The notes beneath the pieces were generated by a model that saw only the letters and a program-made list of their open reading frames with translations, made no database searches and was not told the DNA's origin. Shown here in pieces: positions 55,449-64,000 of a stretch of DNA of 64,000 nucleotides (the stretch's first letter is position 1; each line of letters opens with the position of its first letter). The stretch comes from Bacteroidales bacterium UBA5235 (GTDB lineage: Bacteria > Bacteroidota > Bacteroidia > Bacteroidales > VadinHA17). The stretch is from NCBI GenBank assembly GCA_002409145.1, contig DHUL01000037.1:42610-106609 (forward strand). Direction: 5' to 3'. A program made the position numbers and the translations under genes.

Positions 55449-57314
55449 TCAGTTTATTCCGAGTATCCTGTTGAACATTTGCAGTGTCTCAAGCACATTT
55501 GATTTGATGCTTATGAAGTGTTCCATTCCTCCGGTCTTAAGTTCCTCCATGCATGGCGGATTTCCAGCCACCACGAAGAGGGCCCTGCCACCGGTTTCCC
55601 TGAAAGCCTCATTTGCCAGTGTGGCGTACTCCTCGTCAGAGCTGCAGATAACTATTATGTCTGCCCTGGCCTCAATGGCGGCATTTATGCCTTCGGCGAC
55701 GCTTGCGAAGCCGTTATTGTCCCTGACCTCATAACCTGCCACCGCGAAGAAGTTGGATGAGAACTGTGCTCTTGCCCTGCGCATGGCGAGATCACCGATG
55801 GTGAGCATGAAAACAAGCGGCCTGCGGCCTGACTTCCCGGTAGCCAGTCTCAGTTTCTCGAACTCATCTGCACCGCGGGCAGGAATTATCGGCTTTACCT
55901 CCTCCTCCGCAGAAGGGGTGTATTCAGTAAAGAGCTTTCCGGGATCATGCTCCGGTGACCTCTTCTCCCTGAAGTCAGGATACTGGTTCGTACCCAGGAG
56001 TACTTCCTTTCTCTTTGCCATGTCAGCCTTGCGCGATGCAGCAGTCTCACTGATACGCTGTTGTATCATTCCTTTACGAAGTGCTGCAAGGAATCCTCCT
56101 TCGTTTTCAAGCTCAAGGAAGAGTTTCCAGGCCTGACGGGCTATCATGGATGTCAGTTCTTCTATATAGTATGATCCGGCTCCCGGGTCAGCAACCTTTC
56201 CGAGATGAGCCTCTTCCATCAGCAGCAGCTGCTGGTTGCGGGCGATCCTCTCGGAGAAATCACCTGCACTGCGGAATACGGCATCAAATGGCTCCACGGT
56301 TATTGACTCAGCTCCTCCGAGAACAGCGGACATTGCTTCTGTCTGGGTTCTGAGCATGTTGACGTACGGGTCAAAAAGAGTCTTGTTCCACCTGCCTGTG
56401 ACCGAGTGAATGTGCATCAGGGCTGACCCGGGTTGCTTCGTGCCATAGGCACTGACTATCTCTGCCCAGAGCATCCTGGCTGCACGCAGTTTGGCTGTCT
56501 CAGGGAAGAAGTCGGGACCGATGCCGAATGTGAACCGGAAGGAGCCGGCTGCGATGTCCGGGTCAATCCCCCTTGTGGTCAGTGCGGCCATGTATTCATT
56601 GCCAAGTGACAGGGTATACGCCAGTTCGGCCACAGGGCCGACGCCGGCGTTGCTGAAGAGCGTGCCTGAGGGCTCCACGCACCTTATGCCCGGTGTCTCT
56701 GCCGCATCGCTGACGAGACCTGCCAGGTAATCGAGGCCCTGATCAACCGGGATGCACAGTCTGCCATTGGCGGCCAGCCTGCCAAGCGGATCAGCCGAAA
56801 CGGTTATGTTCACCTGATCCAGGTCAGTGCCTGATGAGCGGAGGTATCCCTTCAGTGCGGCAACGAGCTCCTTCGCCCTGCCGGCGATTGAAAAGTTTAT
56901 CTCTATACTTTCAGGATGAATATCTTTCAGGAGCTGTGCAACCGTTTCAGGAGATGCCGACTGCGGATCAGCGACGACAAAGCCAAGTGAGGTGATGCCT
57001 CTCATCAGTATGTCAAGGGCCTTGGCGTTAGCTGCCTTATAGTCGGTCACCGTGATATCCTGGCGGATGAGCCAGTGGTTACCCTTTATCTCCACTCCCC
57101 TTACAAAGGGAAAATCACCCGGAAGCAGGTGGCTGTGTGGCAGCTTGTCAAGATCCTCCTGCCTGTAGAAGGGCATGACAGAAAGATTGTCACGTGTTTT
57201 CCATACAAGTTTCCTGTTAAAGTCCGCCCCCTTCAGATCAGCAGTGATCTTCTCCATCCACTCCGTTGTGGAGACAGGTGGAAATTGTTCAAATAGCTTC
57301 TTTTTTTTATCCAT
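55449..57314 (-). CDS. mutA: Methylmalonyl-CoA mutase small subunit
   Basis: Non-catalytic partner of MutB in the heterodimeric enzyme. The 621 residues share the same two-domain plan (PGSALMHIHSVTGRWNKTLFDPYVNMLRTQTEAMSAVLGG). However, the C-terminal domain lacks DxHxxG: the matching stretch is MLTIGDLAMRRARAQF. It is the first gene of an operon that continues with mutB, the thioredoxin-like lipoprotein, and the DUF4190-like and DUF2752 genes. Confidence 0.93.
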   Translation of the reverse strand: MDKKKKLFEQFPPVSTTEWMEKITADLKGADFNRKLVWKTRDNLSVMPFYRQEDLDKLPHSHLLPGDFPFVRGVEIKGNHWLIRQDITVTDYKAANAKALDILMRGITSLGFVVADPQSASPETVAQLLKDIHPESIEINFSIAGRAKELVAALKGYLRSSGTDLDQVNITVSADPLGRLAANGRLCIPVDQGLDYLAGLVSDAAETPGIRCVEPSGTLFSNAGVGPVAELAYTLSLGNEYMAALTTRGIDPDIAAGSFRFTFGIGPDFFPETAKLRAARMLWAEIVSAYGTKQPGSALMHIHSVTGRWNKTLFDPYVNMLRTQTEAMSAVLGGAESITVEPFDAVFRSAGDFSERIARNQQLLLMEEAHLGKVADPGAGSYYIEELTSMIARQAWKLFLELENEGGFLAALRKGMIQQRISETAASRKADMAKRKEVLLGTNQYPDFREKRSPEHDPGKLFTEYTPSAEEEVKPIIPARGADEFEKLRLATGKSGRRPLVFMLTIGDLAMRRARAQFSSNFFAVAGYEVRDNNGFASVAEGINAAIEARADIIVICSSDEEYATLANEAFRETGGRALFVVAGNPPCMEELKTGGMEHFISIKSNVLETLQMFNRILGIN

Positions 57315-57388
57315 CAGGATTTATGTTGCTGAGGGTTGTAAATTAATGCGTGGTAAGGTTGTTAAACCATGCTTTTTATCATGACAGT

Positions 57389-58481
57389 TCACTCTTTTCC
57401 GCCAAATTCCATCAGGTACGCCTTGATGAACTCATCAATCTCCCCGTCGAGGACAGCCTGGGCATTGCCTGCCTCGTAACCGGTGCGCAGGTCCTTTACC
57501 AGCTTGTATGGGTGCAGGGTGTACGATCTGATCTGTGAACCCCATTCGATCTTTTTCTTAGCGCCCTCGATCTTTGCCTGTTCATCCATCCTCTTGCGCA
57601 GTTCCATCTCGTAGAGGTGAGACCTGAGGAGGCGGAGTGCGTTCTCCTTGTTCTGTCCCTGGGAGCGCGACTCCTGGTTCTCGATGACGAGGCCGGTAGG
57701 GGCATGTCTCAGGCGGACGGCTGTCTCAACCTTGTTGACGTTCTGTCCGCCGGCGCCGGATGAGCGGAAAGTCTCCCAGGTAATGTCGGCCGGATTTATC
57801 TCGACAACGATGTCATCATCCACAAGCGGAGCCACGAAGACCGATGCAAATGTCGTTTGTCGTTTACCCTGTGCGTTGAAGGGTGATATGCGGACCAGTC
57901 TGTGCACTCCGTTCTCGCTCTTGAGGTAACCGTAGGCATTTTCGCCCTCAAACTCCAGGGTAACGGTCTTAATGCCTGCCTCATCGCCGGCCTGGTAGTA
58001 TGCCTCTGTGATCTTGTACCCGCTTTTCTCTCCCCACATGAGGTACATTCTCATGAGCATCTGTGCCCAGTCATTGCTCTCTGTGCCACCGGCGCCTGCG
58101 TTGATCTTCAGGACAGCGCCAAGGCGATCCTCCTCGCGGCGGAGCATGTTGCGGAGCTCAAGCTTCTCCACGGCTGTGAGGGTCTTGTCATACTGAGAGG
58201 CCATCTCTTCATCTGTCACCTCACCCTCCTTGAAAAAGTCGTATAGGACAAGCATGTCTTCCACGGCGGTATCGACTGTTGAGAATGCTGTGGTCCAGCT
58301 CTTGATGCCGGAGATCTCCTTCATGAGTTCCTCCGCCTTTTTCGGGTCATTCCAGAATCCGGCCGAGTGTGCAATTTCTTCCTTCTCTTTGATTTCTTTC
58401 AGTCTGGCATCGACGTCAAAGATACCTCCTTAACGCATCCCGGCGTTCAACGAGGTCCTGTATCTGGTCATTGTTTATCAT
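57389..58481 (-). CDS. prfB: Peptide chain release factor 2, made by programmed +1 frameshift
   Basis: RF2 releases peptides at UGA and UAA. It begins at the ATG at 58481 ([21 protein letters not shown]) and reaches an in-frame TGA at 58418-58416. A +1 shift at CTT-TGA-C carries translation into the long frame ([12 protein letters not shown] and onward), giving 363 residues, the usual RF2 size. The long frame alone (first ATG 58324, 311 residues) lacks the N-terminus. Later motifs are the stop-codon-recognising SPF in [12 protein letters not shown] and the catalytic GGQ in [18 protein letters not shown]. Confidence 0.95.
58415..58430 (-). promoter_or_regulatory. prfB programmed +1 frameshift site
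   Basis: The minus strand reads AGG AGG TAT CTT TGA C. A Shine-Dalgarno-like AGGAGG sits 3 nt before the CTT slip codon and the in-frame UGA, the same layout as in E. coli prfB. Low RF2 slows termination at UGA and favours the shift, so RF2 controls its own synthesis. Confidence 0.95.
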
Positions 58482-58499
58482 GTACTGTGAAAGTTTGCG

Positions 58500-58507
58500 C
58501 AAAGATA
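58500..58507 (-). promoter_or_regulatory. Probable -7 box of prfB
   Basis: TATCTTTG on the minus strand, 18 nt before the prfB start. It supports the start at 58481. No TTG at the -33 distance. Confidence 0.45.
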
Positions 58508-58737
58508 GTCAAAATAGGTATGAGGCAGTATCCCGCAGAAGTAACAGCAGTGTATACACAGCAATGAAAAACCTTTAAATACCGCGTAGTGGTTTAAGCA
58601 TTGTAGGACCGCAAATAATCCCCGGAATCCTTGACAAAGGGGTGTATCCGGGCGTAAATTGCATCATATTTCTCCAATGAAGATCAATCAGTTGACTCCA
58701 GGACCTGAGTTAATAAACCTCAATAAAATCTGAACTT

Positions 58738-59559
58738 ATGAAAAAACTGATCTTCTTACTGGCATTGATGATCCTTGCTGCGGTTGCATGCAAGGAGAAA
58801 AAGTCTGCTGAATTCACCAGGCTTGGAATCTACACACCCTACCAGGGTTACATGGAAAAGCTGAATGGCAAGATTGAATCGGTTACCGAAAAAGGTTATT
58901 GGGCAATTCCTGAGGGCGATACATATATCAAAGGAGCACGGATCACCAAAAAGGAACTGGACAGTATAGGTTATACCTATGAATACAAGGCTGTTTTTGA
59001 TGCTGACGGTGACCTTGTCTCCAGTACTACTTTTGATGAGAATGACAAGGTTATAGGTGTTTGGCGTCTGTACAAAGTCAATAACCTTTATGCAAGATCC
59101 GAGTACATCTCGGATGACACGGTCAGGTTCAGGCAGGTGATCACCTGTGACGGGGAGGGCAATCCCGTTCTCTATGAAGGATATAACGAACCGGCTGATA
59201 CACTTGCTCAGAGAATAGAGTTTGAAGGGAGTTACCTGAGTGATTCTTTGAAAGTGCAGTTTTTTAATCAAAGGGGTGAGGCTGGAGGAAGATACCTCTT
59301 TGTATTCAATGATCAGGGACTTCTAACGCATTTTGACTTTTACAGGAAAGACGGCACCCTGGGGTCAAGTCAGGTTCTTAACTATAATGACAAAGGATTT
59401 CAATCGGAGTATACCTCTTCTGACAAGGATAAGAATGTTATAGGAAAGACATACTCAACCTACGAGTATGATCAGAGGGGCAACTGGATAAAGGCCACAA
59501 TCAGGGATGACAAAGGATTTACTGTAATATCCGAGCGGGTTTATACCTATTTCGAATAA
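58738..59559 (+). CDS. Lipoprotein with repeated YD-like beta strands
   Basis: A 273-residue lipoprotein (MKKLIFLLALMILAAVAC, Cys18). The mature part has repeated beta-hairpin phrases such as YKAVFDADGDLVSSTTFDENDKVIGVWRLY, YLFVFNDQGLLTHFDFYRKDG, and TYEYDQRGNWIKATIRDDKG. The pattern resembles the YD/RHS-like or MORN-like repeats of Bacteroidota lipoproteins. Function unknown. It is a single gene ending in a strong bidirectional terminator, and its upstream region has no clear TAnnTTTG. Confidence 0.75.
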   Translation: MKKLIFLLALMILAAVACKEKKSAEFTRLGIYTPYQGYMEKLNGKIESVTEKGYWAIPEGDTYIKGARITKKELDSIGYTYEYKAVFDADGDLVSSTTFDENDKVIGVWRLYKVNNLYARSEYISDDTVRFRQVITCDGEGNPVLYEGYNEPADTLAQRIEFEGSYLSDSLKVQFFNQRGEAGGRYLFVFNDQGLLTHFDFYRKDGTLGSSQVLNYNDKGFQSEYTSSDKDKNVIGKTYSTYEYDQRGNWIKATIRDDKGFTVISERVYTYFE

Positions 59560-59598
59560 ATGGCTCTCCGGTTACACCGGAGCAGATTAAAGCCATTT
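59558..59598. terminator. Bidirectional terminator between convergent genes
   Basis: An inner hairpin CTCCGG-TTACA-CCGGAG (59566-59582) lies inside an outer inverted repeat AAATGGCT (59558-59565)/AGCCATTT (59591-59598). T-runs lie on both sides. It separates the convergent lipoprotein and C1q-like genes. Confidence 0.7.
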
Positions 59599-59599
59599 T

Positions 59600-60571
59600 T
59601 CAATCTACTCTGAATCCGGAGAAATAACCCTTTTCTAGTCCTGTTAGATAATCAGTGGTGTTCCGTACCAACACTGTGATGGTATGAGAAGGTGTCAATC
59701 TCATGGTAATGCTGCCCGATGAAATACCAGCGGTTGCTGAATTAATGATCACCTCTTCGCGATCATCCACAATTTTCAGGATGACCCGTATACCACTGGG
59801 AATATCCATGGCTACATTAAAAGTGTAAATCCCCTCAAACGGTGTTCTGAATTCGCCGGTAGTCGGGTTGTAAGCTCCGCCGATATTAAAATTTGACCCT
59901 GTAGTGGCATTATCAAACTTTACCTGCACCTCTCCTTTGGCAGGGAGGGGTATTGTGGTTCCATCACCAAGGCTTGCCCTGAAGGCAACCATCGGCTCGA
60001 GAGTTGCTGAACTGCCTCCGGTGATGGTAATAGTCCTGGTTGCAGGATTGTAACCCAGGTCCTGAAGTTCATTTTCCGGATCGGTGTCAATGGTGATGGA
60101 TTTGTTGATCCCGGAAATGGATAGTTGGTTATTGTTAACCGTCAGTTCCTGCAGAAGAGTCTTCCCTGCATATAATGCATAAGGCACTGACATAAAAGAG
60201 ATTGTGCCCATTCTTTTCCATCCGTTGCCAAGGTCTATGTCTACCTGAAGTGAATGGTTTCCTGTTGACCAGTCGATGGCATGAAAAGTGCCATTGAGCG
60301 CCTCTCCCTTACCTATGATAAGAGAGAATACACCGTATTGTGATGTAGTAGTATGGTGAAGCTCCTCGTAAACCGAGGTTTCACCTGCAAGGATGGAGAA
60401 TTTCACATCAATGGATTCATTTTTGATCTCCCCGCTTGCATCACGGGCCACAGCCTGATAATGTATCCCCGGAGGAACTGTTCCTGTTCCCTGTCCCCTG
60501 ACGCGACACTCGCTTCCTGCAAGAAAGAGTCCCATCAGTAATAATAAACCTATACCTTTCTTCATCATCAT
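59600..60571 (-). CDS. Exported protein with C-terminal C1q/TNF-like domain
   Basis: A 323-residue exported protein (signal MMMKKGIGLLLLMGLFLAGS). An N-terminal domain (about 25-140, PPGIHYQAVARDASGEIKNESIDVKFSI) is common in Bacteroidota surface proteins. A linker with short beta strands follows, then a C-terminal jelly-roll of C1q type (AFRASLGDGTTIPLPAKGEVQVKFDNATTG, FRTPFEGIYTFNVAMDI, GYFSGFRVD). C1q-like domains usually form trimers. The start is one of three ATGs at 60571-60565, 4 bp after the sorting-domain gene, so the two are made together. Confidence 0.8.
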   Translation of the reverse strand: MMMKKGIGLLLLMGLFLAGSECRVRGQGTGTVPPGIHYQAVARDASGEIKNESIDVKFSILAGETSVYEELHHTTTSQYGVFSLIIGKGEALNGTFHAIDWSTGNHSLQVDIDLGNGWKRMGTISFMSVPYALYAGKTLLQELTVNNNQLSISGINKSITIDTDPENELQDLGYNPATRTITITGGSSATLEPMVAFRASLGDGTTIPLPAKGEVQVKFDNATTGSNFNIGGAYNPTTGEFRTPFEGIYTFNVAMDIPSGIRVILKIVDDREEVIINSATAGISSGSITMRLTPSHTITVLVRNTTDYLTGLEKGYFSGFRVD

Positions 60572-60575
60572 CGTT

Positions 60576-61121
60576 TTAAATCTTGAGTATCTTCGCCTCA
60601 GCGGCTTGACCATCAGACCGCACAACCCTGACCAGATAAACACCCCTGGACCATCCTTCCATATCTACCATAGTCTTGTAGAAAAAACTGCCTGATGAGT
60701 ACGTACTCCAGGCATCGACAGAAATATTAAGCACTTCGGCGTATACGATGGATCCGGTGAGATTGACAATAACAATTTCATAAGTCCATGGGAGCGCAGC
60801 ACCGGCAAACAGTTCCAGGATAAGTTTATTCCTCAGGTCATTCTCCTTGGAGACAGGATTGGGATAAAACTTAACCCCGCTATCCTCCGGTACTCCTGGT
60901 TTCTGAATGATGCTGGGTTGCTGGAATCCCTGTGTCAGAACTGTGTCCTCCTCCCCGACCAGCTCAACCATAACCTCCCCGATAGTATGCTGGTAATAAA
61001 TATGGCCGTTAGCTATGTAATCTACTCCTGCACCCGACACGATCACCCTGTGAGACAGCTCCTGTGAAAGTACCGATGCAGACATAAGAGCCAATGCCGT
61101 ACACGCTAACAACCCCTTCAT
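60576..61121 (-). CDS. Type IX secretion sorting-domain protein
   Basis: A 181-residue protein with a signal peptide (MKGLLACTALALMSASVLSQ), a short beta domain (LSHRVIVSGAGVDYIANGHIYYQHTIGEVMVE) and a C-terminal type A sorting domain. That domain begins VKFYPNPVSKEND and ends GVYLVRVVRSDGQAAEAKILKI. The domain directs export through the type IX system and attachment to the surface. The start is the ATG at 61121; the open frame extends upstream against the flippase gene but without family support. Confidence 0.85.
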   Translation of the reverse strand: MKGLLACTALALMSASVLSQELSHRVIVSGAGVDYIANGHIYYQHTIGEVMVELVGEEDTVLTQGFQQPSIIQKPGVPEDSGVKFYPNPVSKENDLRNKLILELFAGAALPWTYEIVIVNLTGSIVYAEVLNISVDAWSTYSSGSFFYKTMVDMEGWSRGVYLVRVVRSDGQAAEAKILKI

Positions 61122-61162
61122 ATCAAACACAAGTATACAATTACTGACAAAAATAACACTTT

Positions 61163-62614
61163 TTATGCAGAACCGGCCCTGTCGGTCAGCAGTTTGAGGC
61201 TTTTGAGAGGTTCGGCGAACCTTAAGAGAAGGGCCAGGACGGCACCTGCTGCCAGTTGGAGACCACCAGCCGCCATCCATGAGAGTCCTGTCCTCCGCAA
61301 CAACCAGCCGGTAGCGAAAGTAAGGGTAAGCATCAGAAGGAAGAAAGTAACCCGGCCTGCACCGGTAATACCGGTTATGGTCTTCCTCACTGCTGCCATG
61401 CATGCTGCTGCCACCAGTGTTTGTGTAACCAGTGCGGTGTATGCAGCACCTGCAATACCAAGCCACGGGATCAGCGCAAGGTTGAGGGACACGTTCAGGA
61501 GCATGCCCGACAGAGTGATTAATCCAAGAAGCCTCAGTTTCCATGCAGCTGTAAGCATCGTACTGTATATGTAGATCGCTCCAACGGGAACCAGGGTGAT
61601 CATCAGAATCCGGAAAGCTAAGACAGCGCTGGCAGTGGGTGAGATATAGAGCAGATCGAGTATTTCGCCCGGGAAAGTGGCCAGTGTCACCGCTCCGACG
61701 CCCAGCGGCGCCATGAGCAGGCGTCCGGCCATGCTCGCAAGCGGCCTGATATCACTTCCGGACGACAACCCCCTGGTCATGATTGGAAGTAGCATGCCTC
61801 CGAACATGACCGGGATCATTGCAAAAGCATCAAACAGCCGGAATGCCTGTGCATAGTTTCCTGCCTGGGTCGCCCCTTCAGGAAGCAGACGTTCAATCAT
61901 CACAGAGTCGATCCGCCAGTAAATTGTCATTGCAAAAACTACAGCCGCATAGGGGAGTCCGGTCACAATGATGCTCCTTAGCACTGTGATATCAGGTTTC
62001 ACCCCTGAAACCTGACCCTTGCGCACCACTATTATGAATGCAGCGCACATAACTGTAAAATAGGCAGCTGTCTGCGCCCATACAAACCATTCGATCCTGA
62101 ATCCTCCCGTTGTAATACCACCCCACAGGAGCACCGAGCAGATGATGATCATCACAAGCCTGTCAGCTACAGAAAAAATACTGTCAAGGAAGAGATACTG
62201 CATGCCGCTTATGTTTGACCGGAGCCAAAGGATCATTGAAGCCATCACCTGGTTCAGCATCAGAACAAGGAGCATGGATATCTGCCATCCTCTGTAGCCG
62301 AGGGCTAAAGCGACACTGACAGTCACAAGAAAGTAGGCCGTTGTAAGCAGGAGCCGGAGCAACAATACATTGCCGAAATAAAGCTTCACCCGGGAGGGAT
62401 CGGCTGCCACTGCCCTGTTGTTGAAGCCCGACAGCCCCATGTCGAGCAGCAGGGTAAAGAGAACGGAGAAGCTGAAGAGTGAAAAATAGCTTCCGTAGGC
62501 GGTCTCGCCAACCACGTTCTGAACGGTACGGTCTATACCAAGTACCCAGAAAGCTTTGACCAGGATGCTCACCGTCAGGAGGAAGGTGATATTAATAAGG
62601 AACTTTCGCCTCAA
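61163..62614 (-). CDS. Polysaccharide flippase-like protein (Wzx/MATE superfamily)
   Basis: A 483-residue integral membrane protein with about 12-14 helices. The first helix reads RRKFLINITFLLTVSILVKAFWVLGIDRTVQNVVG, and the IYWRIDSVMIERLLPEGATQAGNYAQAFRL loop is typical of oligosaccharide flippases. It probably moves lipid-linked saccharide across the inner membrane. The start is TTG at 62614, the only start that keeps the first helix. The divergent glycosyltransferase gene begins 81 bp away, in keeping with a role in glycan synthesis. Confidence 0.85.
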   Translation of the reverse strand: MRRKFLINITFLLTVSILVKAFWVLGIDRTVQNVVGETAYGSYFSLFSFSVLFTLLLDMGLSGFNNRAVAADPSRVKLYFGNVLLLRLLLTTAYFLVTVSVALALGYRGWQISMLLVLMLNQVMASMILWLRSNISGMQYLFLDSIFSVADRLVMIIICSVLLWGGITTGGFRIEWFVWAQTAAYFTVMCAAFIIVVRKGQVSGVKPDITVLRSIIVTGLPYAAVVFAMTIYWRIDSVMIERLLPEGATQAGNYAQAFRLFDAFAMIPVMFGGMLLPIMTRGLSSGSDIRPLASMAGRLLMAPLGVGAVTLATFPGEILDLLYISPTASAVLAFRILMITLVPVGAIYIYSTMLTAAWKLRLLGLITLSGMLLNVSLNLALIPWLGIAGAAYTALVTQTLVAAACMAAVRKTITGITGAGRVTFFLLMLTLTFATGWLLRRTGLSWMAAGGLQLAAGAVLALLLRFAEPLKSLKLLTDRAGSA

Positions 62615-62695
62615 TTCAGTCTGCCGTGGATAAAAGAATCAATGCCAATTTATAAATTAATTGCCACATTTGTATTTCAGTACCAGCAACCGGAA

Positions 62696-63829
62696 ATGAT
62701 CATTGCAATAAATGCGCGTACGCTCAGGGCTGTGCCACGTGATGGCATCGGATGGTTCACCCTTGAGGTTGTCAGCGGAATGATCCGTAAACATCCTGAG
62801 CACCGGTTTGTACTGGTTGGTGACAGAAGGCCGGAGCCACTGCCTGTTGAAGGTAACAATGTTGAATATTTCACCCTGCCGTTGCGTACAGTTCATCCGC
62901 TGCTCTGGTATGTGTGGCATGAATTTCTGCTGCCGCCCGTTCTGAAGCGCACAGGGGCTGCTCTGTTCATCGCCCCTGACGGGATGATCCCGCTGAAAAC
63001 GGATATACCTTGCATTCCCGTCATCCACGACCTCAACCATGAGCATCGTCCCGATGATATCCCCTCCGGAGAGTGCAGTTACTACCGCCGGCGGTTTCCG
63101 CTCTTCGCCGGGAAAGGAGCGCGTGTGGCGACGGTGTCTCATTTCTCGGCAGGAGACATTGCTTCGACCTATGGTATCAGGCCGGACAAGATAGATGTGG
63201 TGCCCAACGGCGTTTCAGCGATCTTCTCGCCGCCATTGCCGGGCGAAGTGGAGGAGACACGCCGCAGGTACACAGGTGGCAGGCCATATTTTCTCTTTGT
63301 CAGCAATTTTTCTCCGAGGAAGAATGTTGAGGCGGTCATCCGTGCTTTTGAGCTCTTCAGGCAATCGGGCAGCGGTGATCATGTACTGCTTCTTGCAGGG
63401 CGAAGGCTATATCTTACCAGGGAGATGGACAGGCACCTGGAGGATTCTGCGTACAGTAATGATATACTCTTCACAGGGTCGGTCACTCGTGATGTGCTGC
63501 GCAGGCTCTATGGAGCTGCCGATGCTCTGACCTTTGTGCCGTGGTTCGAGGGGTTCGGCATACCTGTAGTGGAGGCGCAGCGGTGCGCTACGCCGTGCAT
63601 TCTGTCAGACAACTCATCACTCCCCGAGGTAAGCGGCGGCGCGGCGCTCTGCGTCAGCCCCGCTGACGCAGGTGCCATAGCCGAGGCTATGGCACGCCTC
63701 GTCACCGACGGCGCGCTGCGCCGCCGCCTGGCTGACGAGGGATATTACAACTCCCTCAGGTACACCTGGGAAAAGTCTGCGGAAGAAATGTGGAAATCAG
63801 TCATCAAAGCTACCGGGGGAGACGTCTGA
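62696..63829 (+). CDS. Glycosyltransferase family 4-type (GT-B)
   Basis: A 377-residue cytoplasmic glycosyltransferase. The N-terminal half contains [24 protein letters not shown] and the acceptor side. The C-terminal half has [59 protein letters not shown] (the E-x7-E nucleotide-sugar motif) and [11 protein letters not shown]. The start is the ATG at 62696 (MIIAINA). The stop overlaps the rnhB start by one base. Donor and acceptor are unknown; the divergent flippase suggests a surface glycan. Confidence 0.9.
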   Translation: MIIAINARTLRAVPRDGIGWFTLEVVSGMIRKHPEHRFVLVGDRRPEPLPVEGNNVEYFTLPLRTVHPLLWYVWHEFLLPPVLKRTGAALFIAPDGMIPLKTDIPCIPVIHDLNHEHRPDDIPSGECSYYRRRFPLFAGKGARVATVSHFSAGDIASTYGIRPDKIDVVPNGVSAIFSPPLPGEVEETRRRYTGGRPYFLFVSNFSPRKNVEAVIRAFELFRQSGSGDHVLLLAGRRLYLTREMDRHLEDSAYSNDILFTGSVTRDVLRRLYGAADALTFVPWFEGFGIPVVEAQRCATPCILSDNSSLPEVSGGAALCVSPADAGAIAEAMARLVTDGALRRRLADEGYYNSLRYTWEKSAEEMWKSVIKATGGDV

Positions 63830-64000
63830 TGCTTAAACCATTCTATAAGGACGGCATCCGTGAGGCCGGGTGCGACGAGGCAGGACGCGGATGCCTGGCA
63901 GGCCCCGTGTACGCTGCAGCAGTCATCCTCCCCAGAAGATACAGAAACAGGGAACTCAATGACTCCAAGAAACTGACCGCCCGCCAGCGCGAACGGCTGC
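63829..64000 (+). CDS. rnhB: Ribonuclease HII, N-terminal part (cut by window edge)
   Basis: Degrades RNA in RNA-DNA hybrids and starts ribonucleotide removal. Fifty-seven residues are visible, with the catalytic motif [20 protein letters not shown] (Asp16, Glu17) and [15 protein letters not shown], typical of RNase HII. The start ATG overlaps the glycosyltransferase stop in TGATG. Confidence 0.92.
   Translation, partial: MLKPFYKDGIREAGCDEAGRGCLAGPVYAAAVILPRRYRNRELNDSKKLTARQRERL

Overview
The window comes from the chromosome of a member of the Bacteroidota, most likely of the Bacteroidales/Marinilabiliales kind. The evidence is a SusC/SusD pair with a third surface lipoprotein, a TonB receptor paired with a DUF4249 lipoprotein, a type IX secretion sorting domain, a ribosomal protein S16 with a long tail, promoters with the Bacteroidota -7 box TAnnTTTG, and an almost complete lack of Shine-Dalgarno sites. 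Most of the window is ordinary core chromosome of moderate G+C. The stretch from about 9.2 to 15.7 kb is visibly richer in A+T and looks like an accessory island. The species cannot be named from the sequence.

Layout. 1-3.6 kb: start of a glycerol-3-phosphate dehydrogenase, then creD and a small winged-helix regulator with its membrane partner. creD and the regulator operon share an unusual operator. 3.7-9.1 kb: a TonB receptor/DUF4249 lipoprotein pair, whose junction has been expanded by 36-bp repeats, and small membrane proteins including two tandem paralogues. 9.3-15.5 kb: a candidate bacteriocin island. It has an HTH regulator with a good promoter, a multispanning membrane protein, a membrane-anchored thioredoxin-like protein, a peptidase-C39 ABC exporter with all catalytic residues, two small peptides with double-glycine leaders, and several small membrane proteins that could give immunity. 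15.7-25.8 kb: a lipoprotein, a flavodoxin-like protein, mutL, two rhomboid proteases, an endonuclease/exonuclease/phosphatase protein, a threonine dehydratase, a shortened M61 peptidase and a fused nucleotidyltransferase-HEPN protein. 25.9-33.3 kb: pyrophosphate-energised ion pump, S9 peptidase, Sua5/YrdC, a DUF2807 protein, rimM and rpsP.

33.5-38.9 kb: SusC-SusD-lipoprotein uptake operon. 39-43.5 kb: dnaE, trxA and a LOG-family protein. 43.5-49.2 kb: a two-gene operon encoding a secreted TPR-caspase-like protein and a propeller-sensor/SpoIIE phosphatase. 49.3-53.3 kb: ribD, prmC, recX and an operon tail of small envelope proteins. 53.3-57.3 kb: both subunits of methylmalonyl-CoA mutase. 57.4-58.5 kb: prfB with its programmed +1 frameshift. 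58.7-64 kb: a lipoprotein, a C1q-like protein next to a type IX sorting-domain protein, a polysaccharide flippase-like protein, a glycosyltransferase and the start of rnhB.

The two systems most worth attention are the peptide-export island (9.3-15.5 kb) and the caspase plus SpoIIE sensor operon (43.5-49.2 kb). No tRNA, rRNA, CRISPR array, insertion sequence or prophage gene was seen.
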